A stretch of DNA of 5,964 nucleotides, from contig DLQB01000175.1 in assembly GCA_002477505.1 (NCBI GenBank), positions 1 through 5,964 on the forward strand, written 5' to 3'. Source of the stretch: Flavobacteriales bacterium UBA7443. Lineage in GTDB: Bacteria; Bacteroidota; Bacteroidia; Flavobacteriales_D; Sanyastnellaceae. This document shows, in pieces, positions 1 through 5,700 of this stretch (position 1 is its first letter; every line of letters begins with the position of its first letter). The notes beneath the pieces are model-generated. The model saw only the letters and a program-made list of their open reading frames with translations. It made no database searches and had not been told where the DNA came from. Position numbers and translations under genes: made by a program.

Positions 1-261
1 GTTGAATGCGACGGCGCTGGAAATGCAGCTGACCTCAACGCTTGGCTCGCCAGCAATGGTGGCGCGAGCGCAACAGACGCCTGTAGCGGAGTGACTTGGA
101 GCAACAACTTCAATGGTCTGGAAAATGCGTGCGGTCCGACGGGCGCGGCAACCGTGACCTTCACTGCAACCGACGACTGCGGCAACGCAACGAGCACCGT
201 AGCAACGTTCACCATTGAAGACACGACGGCACCTGCTGTCATGGACGCGATGGATGCAACC
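1..261 (+). repeat. HYR/Ig-like repeat unit 1 (87 codons)
   Basis: This unit begins with VECDGAGNA and ends just before the next copy of that motif at base 262. It has four cysteines (VEC, DAC, NAC, DDC) and the EDTTAP boundary motif common in HYR-type repeats of Bacteroidota exoproteins. Over the first 37 codons it matches unit 2 at 31 of 37 residues and about 88 of 111 bases. Many differences are silent, so this is an old duplication kept under protein-level constraint. Since the unit is complete at the window edge, further copies upstream are likely but not seen. Confidence 0.85.
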
Positions 262-1929
262 GTTGAATGCGACGGCGCCGGCAATGCAGTTGACCTCGAA
301 GCTTGGCTTGCCAGCAACGGCGGTGCTACCGCAACGGATGGATGCAGCGGCGTTACGTGGAGCAATGATTACAGCATGATGGATTTGTCTTGCGGAGCGA
401 CGAGTTCGGTAACTGTGACCTTCACAGCATCGGATGCATGTGGCAATGCTTCCAGCACTGCTGCGACATTCACTGTGGAAGACACCACAGCGCCAGAATT
501 CACGCAGGTTCCTGCGGATCAAGCGAACGACTGCGACGAGATGGAATTCATCGCGCTAGCATCGGATGCTTGCAGTGCAGTGAGCATGGTGGAATCCCGT
601 GAGGTCATCAGTGAGGATGAATGCGGCAATTACGAACACTTAGTGACGCTCACGGCTTCGGATGCCTGTGGCAACGAAACCACTTATGCCTTCACCATTG
701 TGGTGAACGATGAAGTGGCTCCAGAAATCACAGACTCGGAGGGTGTTGAAAATGGCGGTATCGTTCCCGTTTGTGCGGAAGACATCTGGGGCACAGCGGA
801 CATTCCTGAGCCTCTGGCATTGACGGCAATGGACAACTGTTCCGGTGACGTTGAAATCACTTTCACTGAAACGTATGTTGGTGAATATGCACCGAGTGAC
901 GATGTAACGAGCTACTGCTTACCGGCTGATCCAGCGACCATGGAAGATGGATTGACATGTGATAATTTCACTTCGCACTCTGCCCGTCTATTCAATTTCC
1001 CTGGAGAAGAGTTCTATACACTGTTGGGAGGTTTGGTGACCAATAATGCAGACGGTACGGCCCATTTGACCTTGGATGTGGTTGGAATGGGGAATGCGAA
1101 TGCAGGTTGGACATTTGAAATTGACCTCAATGAAGGCCTGAACTGGCAGGATTGGGTTGACCAACCCGGTCCACAGAGTTTCAAGTCGGATTGTGGCTTG
1201 GGCGATCACACCCAGTGGCTCTATTACATCCTCCAGTCGTCTAGTACGGCATCGGGATGGGGTGAATACGATGGCGCGGAATTGTCGTTGACTCACCAGC
1301 CTTCGAATGGTTTCTTCGGATTCCAAATGGGTGAAGGAGCCAACAACAAGAACGCAAACCACGGTTACAGCGGTTGGTTCTATTACATGGGTACCTTCAA
1401 CGGTGCAGATGTGATGGGAACAGGTGACGTGTTCGGAGACATGGATTGCAGCTTGCCATGGAGCATTGAGCGGGAGTACACCGTCTCTGATTGCAGTGGC
1501 AACACAACCAACTTCTCGTACACGGTTGATGTCAATGGCATGACCTGTGAGCCAATTGATCCAACACTCGATGGCAACGACGACAGCGACAGCAGCTGGG
1601 GAAGTGACGCCGATGGCAGCGGTTCCATCAGCGACGATGATTCCAATGACGGATCGGAAGACTCGAAGTTGCGATTGCTCGGACTCAGCCCGAACCCGGT
1701 GAACGAGGTTGCTTTGCTTTCCTTCGTGACTTCAGTCGATGAACTGGTCACGGTCAACGTGTACAACAACGCAGGGGTGTTGGTGACAATGTTGTTCCAA
1801 GGCCAAGTCTTTGCTGATGTGCCGATGATGCTCGAAGTATCGGCCAACATGTTTGAAACGGGTCTTTATCAGATTCAGATTGTCTCCGATAACGGAAACA
1901 TTACCACCAAACTCATGGTGGGCAGCTGA
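1..1929 (+). CDS. Secreted HYR/Ig-like repeat protein with T9SS type A sorting domain (5' end missing)
   Basis: The frame is open from base 1, so the true start lies outside the window; the 642 residues seen are the C-terminal part of a larger protein. In order: HYR/Ig-like repeats at residues 1-87, 88-175 and about 176-246, each with four cysteines and a DACGN/DDCGN-type motif; a fourth HYR-like unit that begins around residue 257 and seems to resume at 488-520; between them a module of about 190 residues that I cannot name; an Asp/Ser-rich linker at 524-556; and a terminal domain at 557-642 with SPNPV, VYNNAGVLV and GLYQIQIV motifs, typical of T9SS type A tails (TIGR04183 type). Such proteins are exported by Sec, cross the outer membrane by T9SS and are released or surface-anchored. 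A role in adhesion or as a structural exoprotein is inference; no catalytic motif is seen. Its transcript ends at the hairpin just downstream. Confidence 0.93.
   Translation, partial: VECDGAGNAADLNAWLASNGGASATDACSGVTWSNNFNGLENACGPTGAATVTFTATDDCGNATSTVATFTIEDTTAPAVMDAMDATVECDGAGNAVDLEAWLASNGGATATDGCSGVTWSNDYSMMDLSCGATSSVTVTFTASDACGNASSTAATFTVEDTTAPEFTQVPADQANDCDEMEFIALASDACSAVSMVESREVISEDECGNYEHLVTLTASDACGNETTYAFTIVVNDEVAPEITDSEGVENGGIVPVCAEDIWGTADIPEPLALTAMDNCSGDVEITFTETYVGEYAPSDDVTSYCLPADPATMEDGLTCDNFTSHSARLFNFPGEEFYTLLGGLVTNNADGTAHLTLDVVGMGNANAGWTFEIDLNEGLNWQDWVDQPGPQSFKSDCGLGDHTQWLYYILQSSSTASGWGEYDGAELSLTHQPSNGFFGFQMGEGANNKNANHGYSGWFYYMGTFNGADVMGTGDVFGDMDCSLPWSIEREYTVSDCSGNTTNFSYTVDVNGMTCEPIDPTLDGNDDSDSSWGSDADGSGSISDDDSNDGSEDSKLRLLGLSPNPVNEVALLSFVTSVDELVTVNVYNNAGVLVTMLFQGQVFADVPMMLEVSANMFETGLYQIQIVSDNGNITTKLMVGS
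262..525 (+). repeat. HYR/Ig-like repeat unit 2 (88 codons)
   Basis: This is the second tandem copy, one codon longer than unit 1. It again opens with VECDGAGNA, contains WLASNGGATATDGCSGVTW, has four cysteines (VEC, DGC, LSC, DAC) and ends in the EDTTAPEF boundary. The segment between the second and third cysteine differs most from unit 1. Two disulfides per unit are plausible for an exported protein but cannot be proved from sequence. Confidence 0.85.
526..738 (+). repeat. Diverged HYR-like repeat unit 3 (about 71 codons)
   Basis: This shorter, diverged unit starts at NDCDEMEF and keeps the four-cysteine order (NDC, DAC, DEC, DAC), followed by the TLTASDACGN motif and the boundary NDEVAPEI. 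It lacks the WLASNGG stretch of units 1 and 2, so it resembles an ordinary HYR domain more than the two near copies before it. The right boundary is approximate. Confidence 0.7.
889..1461 (+). other. Module of about 191 residues apparently inserted inside the fourth HYR-like unit
   Basis: Before it, PVCAEDIW and MDNCSGDVEITFTET look like the first half of an HYR-like unit (Cys1, Cys2). After it, MDCSLPW, REYTVSDCSGN and FSYTVDVNG look like the second half (Cys3, Cys4). The intervening segment is rich in Gly, Trp, Tyr and Asn, has three cysteines (SYC, LTC, SDC) and distinctive patches such as FNFPGEEFYTLLGG, GWTFEIDLNEGLNWQDW, GANNKNANHGYSGWF and GTGDVFGDMDC. It looks like an extracellular beta-rich domain. 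From memory, similar patches occur in other exported proteins of Bacteroidota, but I cannot give a family name and have not checked. The boundaries are estimates. Confidence 0.6.
1570..1668 (+). other. Acidic Asp/Ser-rich linker before the T9SS tail
   Basis: These 33 residues contain 11 Asp, 1 Glu and 10 Ser and almost no hydrophobic residues, so the stretch is surely disordered. It separates the folded repeats from the C-terminal sorting domain. Flexible linkers are common there and may let the T9SS sortase reach the cleavage site. Binding of divalent cations is possible but there is no regular calcium-binding repeat. Confidence 0.75.
1669..1926 (+). other. T9SS type A C-terminal sorting domain
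   Basis: The last 86 residues carry the features of the type A tail: an N-terminal SPNPV box, a central VYNNAGVLV strand pair, then GLYQIQIV and a basic-hydrophobic end KLMVGS. In the family this beta-sandwich targets the cargo to the T9SS outer-membrane translocon and is removed on export by the PorU-type sortase. It is the main evidence here that the host belongs to the Bacteroidota. Confidence 0.92.
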
Positions 1930-1962
1930 AACTGATTTTGATTAGAACTGCGGTTCACAACG

Positions 1963-1998
1963 AAAGCCTCTCCAGCGATGGAGGGGCTTTTTTGTTTT
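1963..1998 (+). terminator. Intrinsic terminator of the T9SS cargo gene
   Basis: A ten-pair stem, AAGCCTCTCC (1964-1973) with GGAGGGGCTT (1980-1989), has one T-G wobble and a six-base loop AGCGAT. It runs straight into T6 and a further GTTTTG. It begins 34 bases after the stop codon, the expected place for a factor-independent terminator on the + strand. Confidence 0.9.
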
Positions 1999-2074
1999 GT
2001 TCTCACTTCTCTTTGGATTGTGATGCGGCGGTTTGCCAAATCGGTCGAACTTTGCGTTATCAATTTTGAATTCC

Positions 2075-2587
2075 ATGGTAACCCAACGCTCCCCGAAAGA
2101 AACTTACGCCTCAAGCACACGCATTGTCATGCCCAATGACACGAATACCCTTGGAAATTTGATGGGGGGTAACCTGCTCAATTGGATGGACATCAATGCA
2201 GCGATCAGCGCGCATCGTTGCAGCCGACGGATCTGTGTGACGGCGGCAGTGAATAATGTCTCGTTCAAAAAGCCCATCAAGTTGGGTGACATTGTGACGA
2301 TCCATGCAGAGGTGACTCGAACGTTCAACAGTTCCATGGAAGTCTTCATGCGGGTGCACGTTGAAAATCACCTGACGGGAGAGCAAAGTTTGTGCAACGA
2401 AGCCATGTACACGTTTGTAGCGGTGGACCAGTTGGGCGCTCCAATTGCGGTGCCAGAAGTTTTACCAGAGAATGAAGAAGAGCAAGAACGTTACGCTGGG
2501 GCATTGCGGCGTAGGCAATTGCGTTTAGTGCTTGCAGGCAAGATGAAGCCAGCAGACGCGACAGAGCTGAAGGCTTTGTTTGATTGA
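2075..2587 (+). CDS. Acyl-CoA thioesterase, single-hotdog (YciA/ACOT-like)
   Basis: The predicted enzyme hydrolyses acyl-CoA thioesters to free acid and CoA in the cytoplasm; chain-length preference cannot be read from the sequence. The hotdog signature is clear: MPNDTNTLGNLMGGNLLNWMD at residues 19-39, with Asn24 and Asp39 as probable active-site residues, then the central-helix segment INAAISAHR, NNVSFKKPIKLGDIV (60-74) and the NSSMEV strand (85-90). The C-terminal part is a charged helix (EEEQERYAGALRRRQ), as in many Bacteroidota homologues. I chose the ATG at 2075 (170 aa): the frame extends upstream only to a TTG at 2033, which adds 14 residues not expected for the family. There is no clear Shine-Dalgarno. 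It lies 145 bases after the previous gene, behind its terminator, so it should have its own promoter. Its stop is one base from that of the opposing glycosyltransferase. Confidence 0.9.
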   Translation: MVTQRSPKETYASSTRIVMPNDTNTLGNLMGGNLLNWMDINAAISAHRCSRRICVTAAVNNVSFKKPIKLGDIVTIHAEVTRTFNSSMEVFMRVHVENHLTGEQSLCNEAMYTFVAVDQLGAPIAVPEVLPENEEEQERYAGALRRRQLRLVLAGKMKPADATELKALFD

Positions 2588-2588
2588 G

Positions 2589-3560
2589 TTAAGATGCGAA
2601 TGTATGCCGGTGCATGCATTCCGAGTCTCCATGGAATCGGCAACGATTGCCCAACTTGGAGCAGGGACGCATGGGGTATCTGCGCTCTGGCAAAATCTCG
2701 ACCGATCCATCAGTAGGTCGCCAAGGGGACATGCCCAAAGAAGGCCGCGTGCAGCCCCAAATGGATGTCACGGGCGTTCCCATTGCTGCGGCGAGGTGCA
2801 TCATGCCCGTATCTCCGGAATACGCTCTTTCAGCGGCACGGATCAACGCAGCAGATTCCCCAATGGACGTTTTTCCAACAAGATTCACCACGGAATGATC
2901 GAATCCCTTGCTCAGGATTCCTCCTGTTTCCGCATCGCCGTTGCCTCCAATGAGGACGGTCCGATGGCCTTTGGCTTGGGCCTTGAGAATGAGGGATTGC
3001 ATCAATTTGAGGGGCATTTGCTTTCCCGTGTGCGCCGCACCCACGGCAATGATCTCCCAAGGGCCTGCCGAGCGGTCGAAGCCGGACGGCAACACCGCGG
3101 ATTCAAAAATAGCGGGCCAGGCATCGGGTGTGTTCGCCCCAAATGCTCCGCGAAATGAGTCGATGTAACGTTCGACGATGTGGGCAACGGGGCGTTTTTG
3201 CCATCCACGCACGAGCATCCACTTGGCCAGGTTTTCTTTTTTTAAAGTGAACGCCACGCAACCGATGGCACGTTTGATGGCGCGTGATCGGACGTTGGAA
3301 TGAAGGTCAATGATGTAGTCCATTTTAGCTGCTTTGAGCACCTCAGTCACCTCAGAAGTCGCCCGATCAATCGTATGAATGCCGTCGACAAGTCCTCCAA
3401 ACCCTTCAACGACAGGTCGCATCGTTGATTTGGTCAGGAAATGAATTTCGCACGGTCCGTGAATGGCTGCTCGAAGACTGACCAATGCGGGAGCGGTGAG
3501 TAACACATCTCCGATGGATGAGAACCGAATGACGAGTATGCGTGTAGGCCGGCTGGACAT
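2589..3560 (-). CDS. Glycosyltransferase family 9 (ADP-heptosyltransferase-like)
   Basis: GT9 enzymes are GT-B fold, cytoplasmic-face transferases that add heptose or a related sugar to lipopolysaccharide core or other envelope glycans. The 323 residues fit the family's usual length. The N-terminal strand RILVIRFSSIGDVLLTAP (7-24) has Asp18 in the place of the catalytic Asp of WaaC. IIDLHSNVRSR (83-93) follows, then the C-terminal sugar-nucleotide domain with AVGAAHTGKQMP (172-183, Lys180), TVLIGGNGD (201-209) and SGDTGMMHLAAAMGTP (248-263), the strongest family signature. The tail has three Cys and three His after PMRPC, resembling the PC...C..H..CM ending of many heptosyltransferases. The ATG at 3560 fits the family start. 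A TAGCTTTG box ends four bases before it, and no Shine-Dalgarno is seen. The acceptor cannot be predicted: no other LPS gene is in the window. Confidence 0.9.
   Translation of the reverse strand: MSSRPTRILVIRFSSIGDVLLTAPALVSLRAAIHGPCEIHFLTKSTMRPVVEGFGGLVDGIHTIDRATSEVTEVLKAAKMDYIIDLHSNVRSRAIKRAIGCVAFTLKKENLAKWMLVRGWQKRPVAHIVERYIDSFRGAFGANTPDAWPAIFESAVLPSGFDRSAGPWEIIAVGAAHTGKQMPLKLMQSLILKAQAKGHRTVLIGGNGDAETGGILSKGFDHSVVNLVGKTSIGESAALIRAAERAYSGDTGMMHLAAAMGTPVTSIWGCTRPSLGMSPWRPTDGSVEILPERRYPMRPCSKLGNRCRFHGDSECMHRHTFAS
2598..2621 (+). other. Hairpin at the convergent junction, in + strand RNA
   Basis: GAATGTATGC (2598-2607) and GCATGCATTC (2612-2621) form a ten-pair stem around the loop CGGT, with one U-G wobble in + strand RNA. 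It starts ten bases after the thioesterase stop and lies inside the 3' end of the opposing glycosyltransferase gene. No T-tract follows, so it is not a classical terminator; it could stabilise or help define the 3' end of the thioesterase mRNA. In RNA of the other strand the wobble becomes an A-C mismatch, so the hairpin fits + strand RNA better. Confidence 0.45.
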
Positions 3561-3564
3561 GCTG

Positions 3565-3572
3565 CAAAGCTA
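3565..3572 (-). promoter_or_regulatory. Candidate -7 promoter box (TAGCTTTG) of the glycosyltransferase gene
   Basis: On the minus strand, TAGCTTTG matches the Bacteroidota -7 consensus TAnnTTTG exactly and is separated from the ATG only by CAGC. If used, transcription would start at or within a few bases of the start codon. No TTG lies at the usual 17-23 base distance upstream; that place is taken by the T-rich tail of the tRNA terminator. This makes the call tentative. Confidence 0.4.
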
Positions 3573-3581
3573 CGTAAGCGA

Positions 3582-3617
3582 TTAAAAGAAAAGGCGTCCC
3601 GAGAAGGACGCCTTTTC
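3582..3617 (-). terminator. Intrinsic terminator downstream of tRNA-Ser
   Basis: GAAAAGGCGTCC (3588-3599) and GGACGCCTTTTC (3606-3617) are a perfect 12-pair inverted repeat with a six-base loop. In minus strand RNA the stem's T-rich arm continues into TTTTAAT. It begins six bases after the 3' end of the tRNA and separates the tRNA unit from the glycosyltransferase gene transcribed in the same direction. Confidence 0.9.
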
Positions 3618-3623
3618 AAACAG

Positions 3624-3710
3624 TGGAGAGACCGGGATTCGAACCCGGGTTACCCTCTCAGGTAAACACGCTTTCCAAGCGTGCGCCTTAAGCCACTCGG
3701 CCACCTCTCC
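3624..3710 (-). tRNA. tRNA-Ser(GGA)
   Basis: The 87-base gene folds as a class II tRNA. The acceptor is GGAGAGG with TCTCTCC (one G-T pair at its base), the D-arm is in TGGCCGAGTGGCTTAAGGC, and the anticodon stem CACGC/GCGTG encloses the loop TTGGAAA with anticodon GGA at 3674-3676, reading UCC and UCU. A long variable arm (TTACC/GGTAA stem) marks it as serine, and the T-arm is CCGGG TTCGAAT CCCGG. The 3' CCA is not encoded (CTG follows), so it would be added after transcription. The discriminator base reads as A, whereas G is usual for bacterial tRNA-Ser. It has its own promoter upstream and terminator downstream. Confidence 0.96.
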
Positions 3711-3716
3711 TAATTC

Positions 3717-3732
3717 CTGCAGCGAGCTGCAG
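3717..3732 (-). repeat. Short palindrome in the tRNA-Ser leader
   Basis: CTGCAGCGAGCTGCAG is an inverted repeat with seven-base arms CTGCAGC/GCTGCAG and two central bases. It lies between the promoter and the 5' end of the tRNA, so it would be in the leader of the precursor, six bases from the mature end. It could form a small hairpin near the RNase P site or be a protein site; both are speculative. Confidence 0.4.
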
Positions 3733-3740
3733 AGCGGATG

Positions 3741-3773
3741 CAAAAGTACCGAAAAACAAGACGTGAATCCAAA
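3741..3773 (-). promoter_or_regulatory. Bacteroidota-type promoter of tRNA-Ser
   Basis: On the minus strand, TTTG (3770-3773) and TACTTTTG (3741-3748) are separated by 21 bases. This fits the Flavobacterium/Bacteroides sigma-70 pattern TTG - 17 to 23 bases - TAnnTTTG. Transcription should start around 3734-3737, giving a leader of about 25 bases before the tRNA at 3710. The -33 element begins about 20 bases after the ansA stop codon. Confidence 0.8.
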
Positions 3774-3792
3774 TTGCTAAGCGGCGCTAATT

Positions 3793-4851
3793 TCAGGTCA
3801 ATGCGCTGAAACGCGTCAATTCGCCTCGGACGTTCCGAAGCATGAAGGAGCGGGCCTCTTCGCCCGCATAACCGCGTCCCAGACAAACCATCAGTTTCGT
3901 CAAGGCAGCCTCGGTGGTCATGTCACCTCCGGGGACCACCCCGCAATCGCGCAACAAGTGAGCTGTGGCATACCGCTCTGGATGCACGGCGCCATGGCCG
4001 CATTGGGTGACATTTACAATGGTCACTCCTCGGTTGTGTGCTTCGCTCAAAATGGATTTCAAGGCGGGATTGGACGGTGCGTTTCCGGAACCAAATGTGG
4101 AGAGAACCAAACCGCGCAAATCAGGCCAATTGGTCATGCGCTCAATCACCTCCAAAGGTTGTCCAGGAAACAAGGGAAGCCATGCGACTCGGTTGTCCAT
4201 CGCTTCATTCACGTCGAATGCTGCAGTGGCATCCCGGTACATCAATCCCTCGTTGTAAATGATGTCAACCCCCGCTTCTGCCAAAGAAGGAAGGTTGGGA
4301 CTAATGATGGCCTGCATGGATTCAGCACTGGCTTTGTGCGTTCGGTTTCCCCGAAATAGCGAAGACCCGAAGTAAACGGCAACCTCCTGCACGATGGGCT
4401 CATTGAAACGCACGGAAGTTGCGATGTCTACGGCGGCCAAAAGGTTTTCCCTGCCATCGGTTCGCGGCAAGCCAATGGGCAGTTGACTTCCCGTAATGAC
4501 AACGGGCTTGTGGAGTCCTTCGAGCATGAAGCTCAAGGCAGAGGCCGTGTACGCGAGCGTGTCTGTTCCGTGTAAAATCACAAAGCCATCGAAGTCCTGG
4601 TAATGGTGCTTGATCGCCTTCGCCAAATCGAGCCATTCTTTTGTGCCCACGTTGGAGGAATCCAATGGAGGCTCAAAGGAAATAATTTCCACTTCTCGAT
4701 TGGGTTGTTCCAATTCGGGAACATGGCGGTGAATTTCATCGAAATCAAGCGGAACGAGTCCTCCGGAAGCATCTTGAACGCTCCCGATTGTGCCGCCAGT
4801 GTAGACGACCAAAACGCGGCTTTTATGAGGTTCAGAGCGGGTCATTTGCAT
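3793..4851 (-). CDS. ansA: Type I (cytoplasmic) L-asparaginase
   Basis: This enzyme hydrolyses L-asparagine to aspartate and ammonia. The 352 residues have both signatures of the family: VVYTGGTIGS (15-24) with nucleophile Thr21, and ILHGTDTLAYTASAL (92-106) with Thr96-Asp97. Lys173 in FRGNRTHKASA completes the second triad, matching Thr14, Thr91, Asp92 and Lys163 of E. coli AnsA. TGSQLPIGLPRTDGRENLLAA (120-140) is also characteristic. No signal peptide is present, which argues for the cytoplasmic type I enzyme, not the periplasmic type II. The ATG at 4851 lies six bases after the tatD stop; an ATG two codons later is an equally possible start. Co-transcription with tatD is almost certain, and from memory tatD-ansA adjacency is common in Bacteroidota. 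No hairpin terminator follows before the tRNA promoter. Confidence 0.95.
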   Translation of the reverse strand: MQMTRSEPHKSRVLVVYTGGTIGSVQDASGGLVPLDFDEIHRHVPELEQPNREVEIISFEPPLDSSNVGTKEWLDLAKAIKHHYQDFDGFVILHGTDTLAYTASALSFMLEGLHKPVVITGSQLPIGLPRTDGRENLLAAVDIATSVRFNEPIVQEVAVYFGSSLFRGNRTHKASAESMQAIISPNLPSLAEAGVDIIYNEGLMYRDATAAFDVNEAMDNRVAWLPLFPGQPLEVIERMTNWPDLRGLVLSTFGSGNAPSNPALKSILSEAHNRGVTIVNVTQCGHGAVHPERYATAHLLRDCGVVPGGDMTTEAALTKLMVCLGRGYAGEEARSFMLRNVRGELTRFSALT

Positions 4852-4857
4852 TTAACT

Positions 4858-5643
4858 TCATCCATTCAACTTGAAAAGCGCCCGGGCATTTTGTGTCGTG
4901 ATGTCGGCAACGTGAGCCAAGGACATTTCCCAGAGATCAGCGACGCGCTGCGCAACGACTCGTGTGTAGGAGGATTCATTGCGTTTGCCTCTGTGGGGGA
5001 CGGGAGCGAGGTAAGGGCTGTCCGTTTCCAAAATTACCCGGTCATGGGCAACGTGGGGGAGGACTGCGTCGAGTCCCCCATTTTTGTAGGTGGACACGCC
5101 ACCAATGCCCAGGTAAAAATTCCCATAGTCAAGGATTCGTTCAGCTTGGCTGAGGTTGCCGGTAAAGCAATGCACCACACCGGAAAGGGATTCGTCATTC
5201 ACCGAATCCAAGGCTTCGAATAGAGCGTCAAATGCCTCCCGAACATGGATCACAATGGGGAGGTTGAGCGATTTGGCCCATTGCACTTGTTGCCTGAACG
5301 CTTCGTGCTGAATCTCTAACGTGGTTTTGTCCCAATGCAAGTCGAAACCAATTTCTCCAATGGCCACGTATTGGCGTCCGGACGAGTGAAGCGTTTCGTC
5401 AATGGTCTGCAATTCTTTTTGCCAAGCACCGGGCTTGACGTGGCAAGGGTGCAATCCCATCATGCCGAAACAGCGGTCTGGCCATTCATCCATCATGGCG
5501 TGAACCCGTTCGATGGAGTCGCTATCGATGTTGGGCAGTAAAAGCGTTTTCACGTCCGCTTCCATGCAGCGTTCCATCGCCGCAGCCCGCTCTCCGTCAA
5601 AGGCGGGTTGGTACAAATGGGTGTGGGTGTCGATGAGGTGCAC
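4858..5643 (-). CDS. tatD: TatD-family metal-dependent hydrolase (DNase)
   Basis: TatD proteins are TIM-barrel, metal-dependent hydrolases; characterised members are 3'-5' exonucleases/DNases. All expected ligands are present: His7 and His9 in DTHTHL, Glu97 in AIGEIGFD, His133 in IVIHVREA, His158 in VVHCFTG and Asp208 in ILETDSPYLAP. The length of 261 residues is normal and no residue looks lost. The start is GTG at 5641-5643: an in-frame TAA lies four codons upstream, there is no ATG in between, and the family normally begins a few residues before DTHTH. No Shine-Dalgarno is visible. The gene leads straight into ansA and follows the phzF-like gene by 57 bases. Despite the name, there is no reason to link it to Tat export. 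Paralogues (YcfH, YjjV types) cannot be told apart here. Confidence 0.94.
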   Translation of the reverse strand: MHLIDTHTHLYQPAFDGERAAAMERCMEADVKTLLLPNIDSDSIERVHAMMDEWPDRCFGMMGLHPCHVKPGAWQKELQTIDETLHSSGRQYVAIGEIGFDLHWDKTTLEIQHEAFRQQVQWAKSLNLPIVIHVREAFDALFEALDSVNDESLSGVVHCFTGNLSQAERILDYGNFYLGIGGVSTYKNGGLDAVLPHVAHDRVILETDSPYLAPVPHRGKRNESSYTRVVAQRVADLWEMSLAHVADITTQNARALFKLNG

Positions 5644-5700
5644 GGCGCGAAGTTAGTGAGGAAGCAGGGTTAGTCGTGCGGCGTGCACTGCGGCCTATGA

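Noticed and set aside
1..525. CRISPR-like or mobile repeat array
   Set aside because: The repeats have an 87-88 codon period, stay in frame and encode HYR/Ig-like domains; there are no short identical repeats with unique spacers and no transposase or terminal inverted repeats.
1383..1850. Open frame of 155 codons on the minus strand opposite the T9SS tail
   Set aside because: Its Ser/Leu-rich product is what the complement of the acidic Asp/Ser linker would encode; the + strand frame carries the conserved domain.
2032..2068. Possible promoter for the thioesterase (TTTG at 2032-2035, CAATTTTG at 2061-2068)
   Set aside because: The second box has a mismatch at its first base and the spacing of 25 bases is outside the usual 17-23, so I do not list it, although a promoter must be somewhere in 1999-2074.
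2033..2074. TTG-initiated extension of the thioesterase by 14 residues
   Set aside because: The added residues do not resemble the family, TTG starts are rare, and the ATG at 2075 gives the usual length of about 170 residues.
2580..3158. Open frame of 192 codons on the + strand opposite the glycosyltransferase gene
   Set aside because: It has no recognisable motif, is rich in Arg, His and Cys as antisense frames often are, and lies wholly over a clear GT9 coding sequence.
3771..3793. AAATT...AATTT inverted repeat with a GCTAA direct repeat just after ansA, as a terminator
   Set aside because: The stem is only five A/T-rich pairs around a 13-base loop and there is no T-tract on the minus strand after it.
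4603..5223. Open frame of 206 codons on the + strand across the tatD-ansA junction
   Set aside because: It overlaps two well-supported genes on the other strand, has no family signature and no promoter or ribosome site that I can see.
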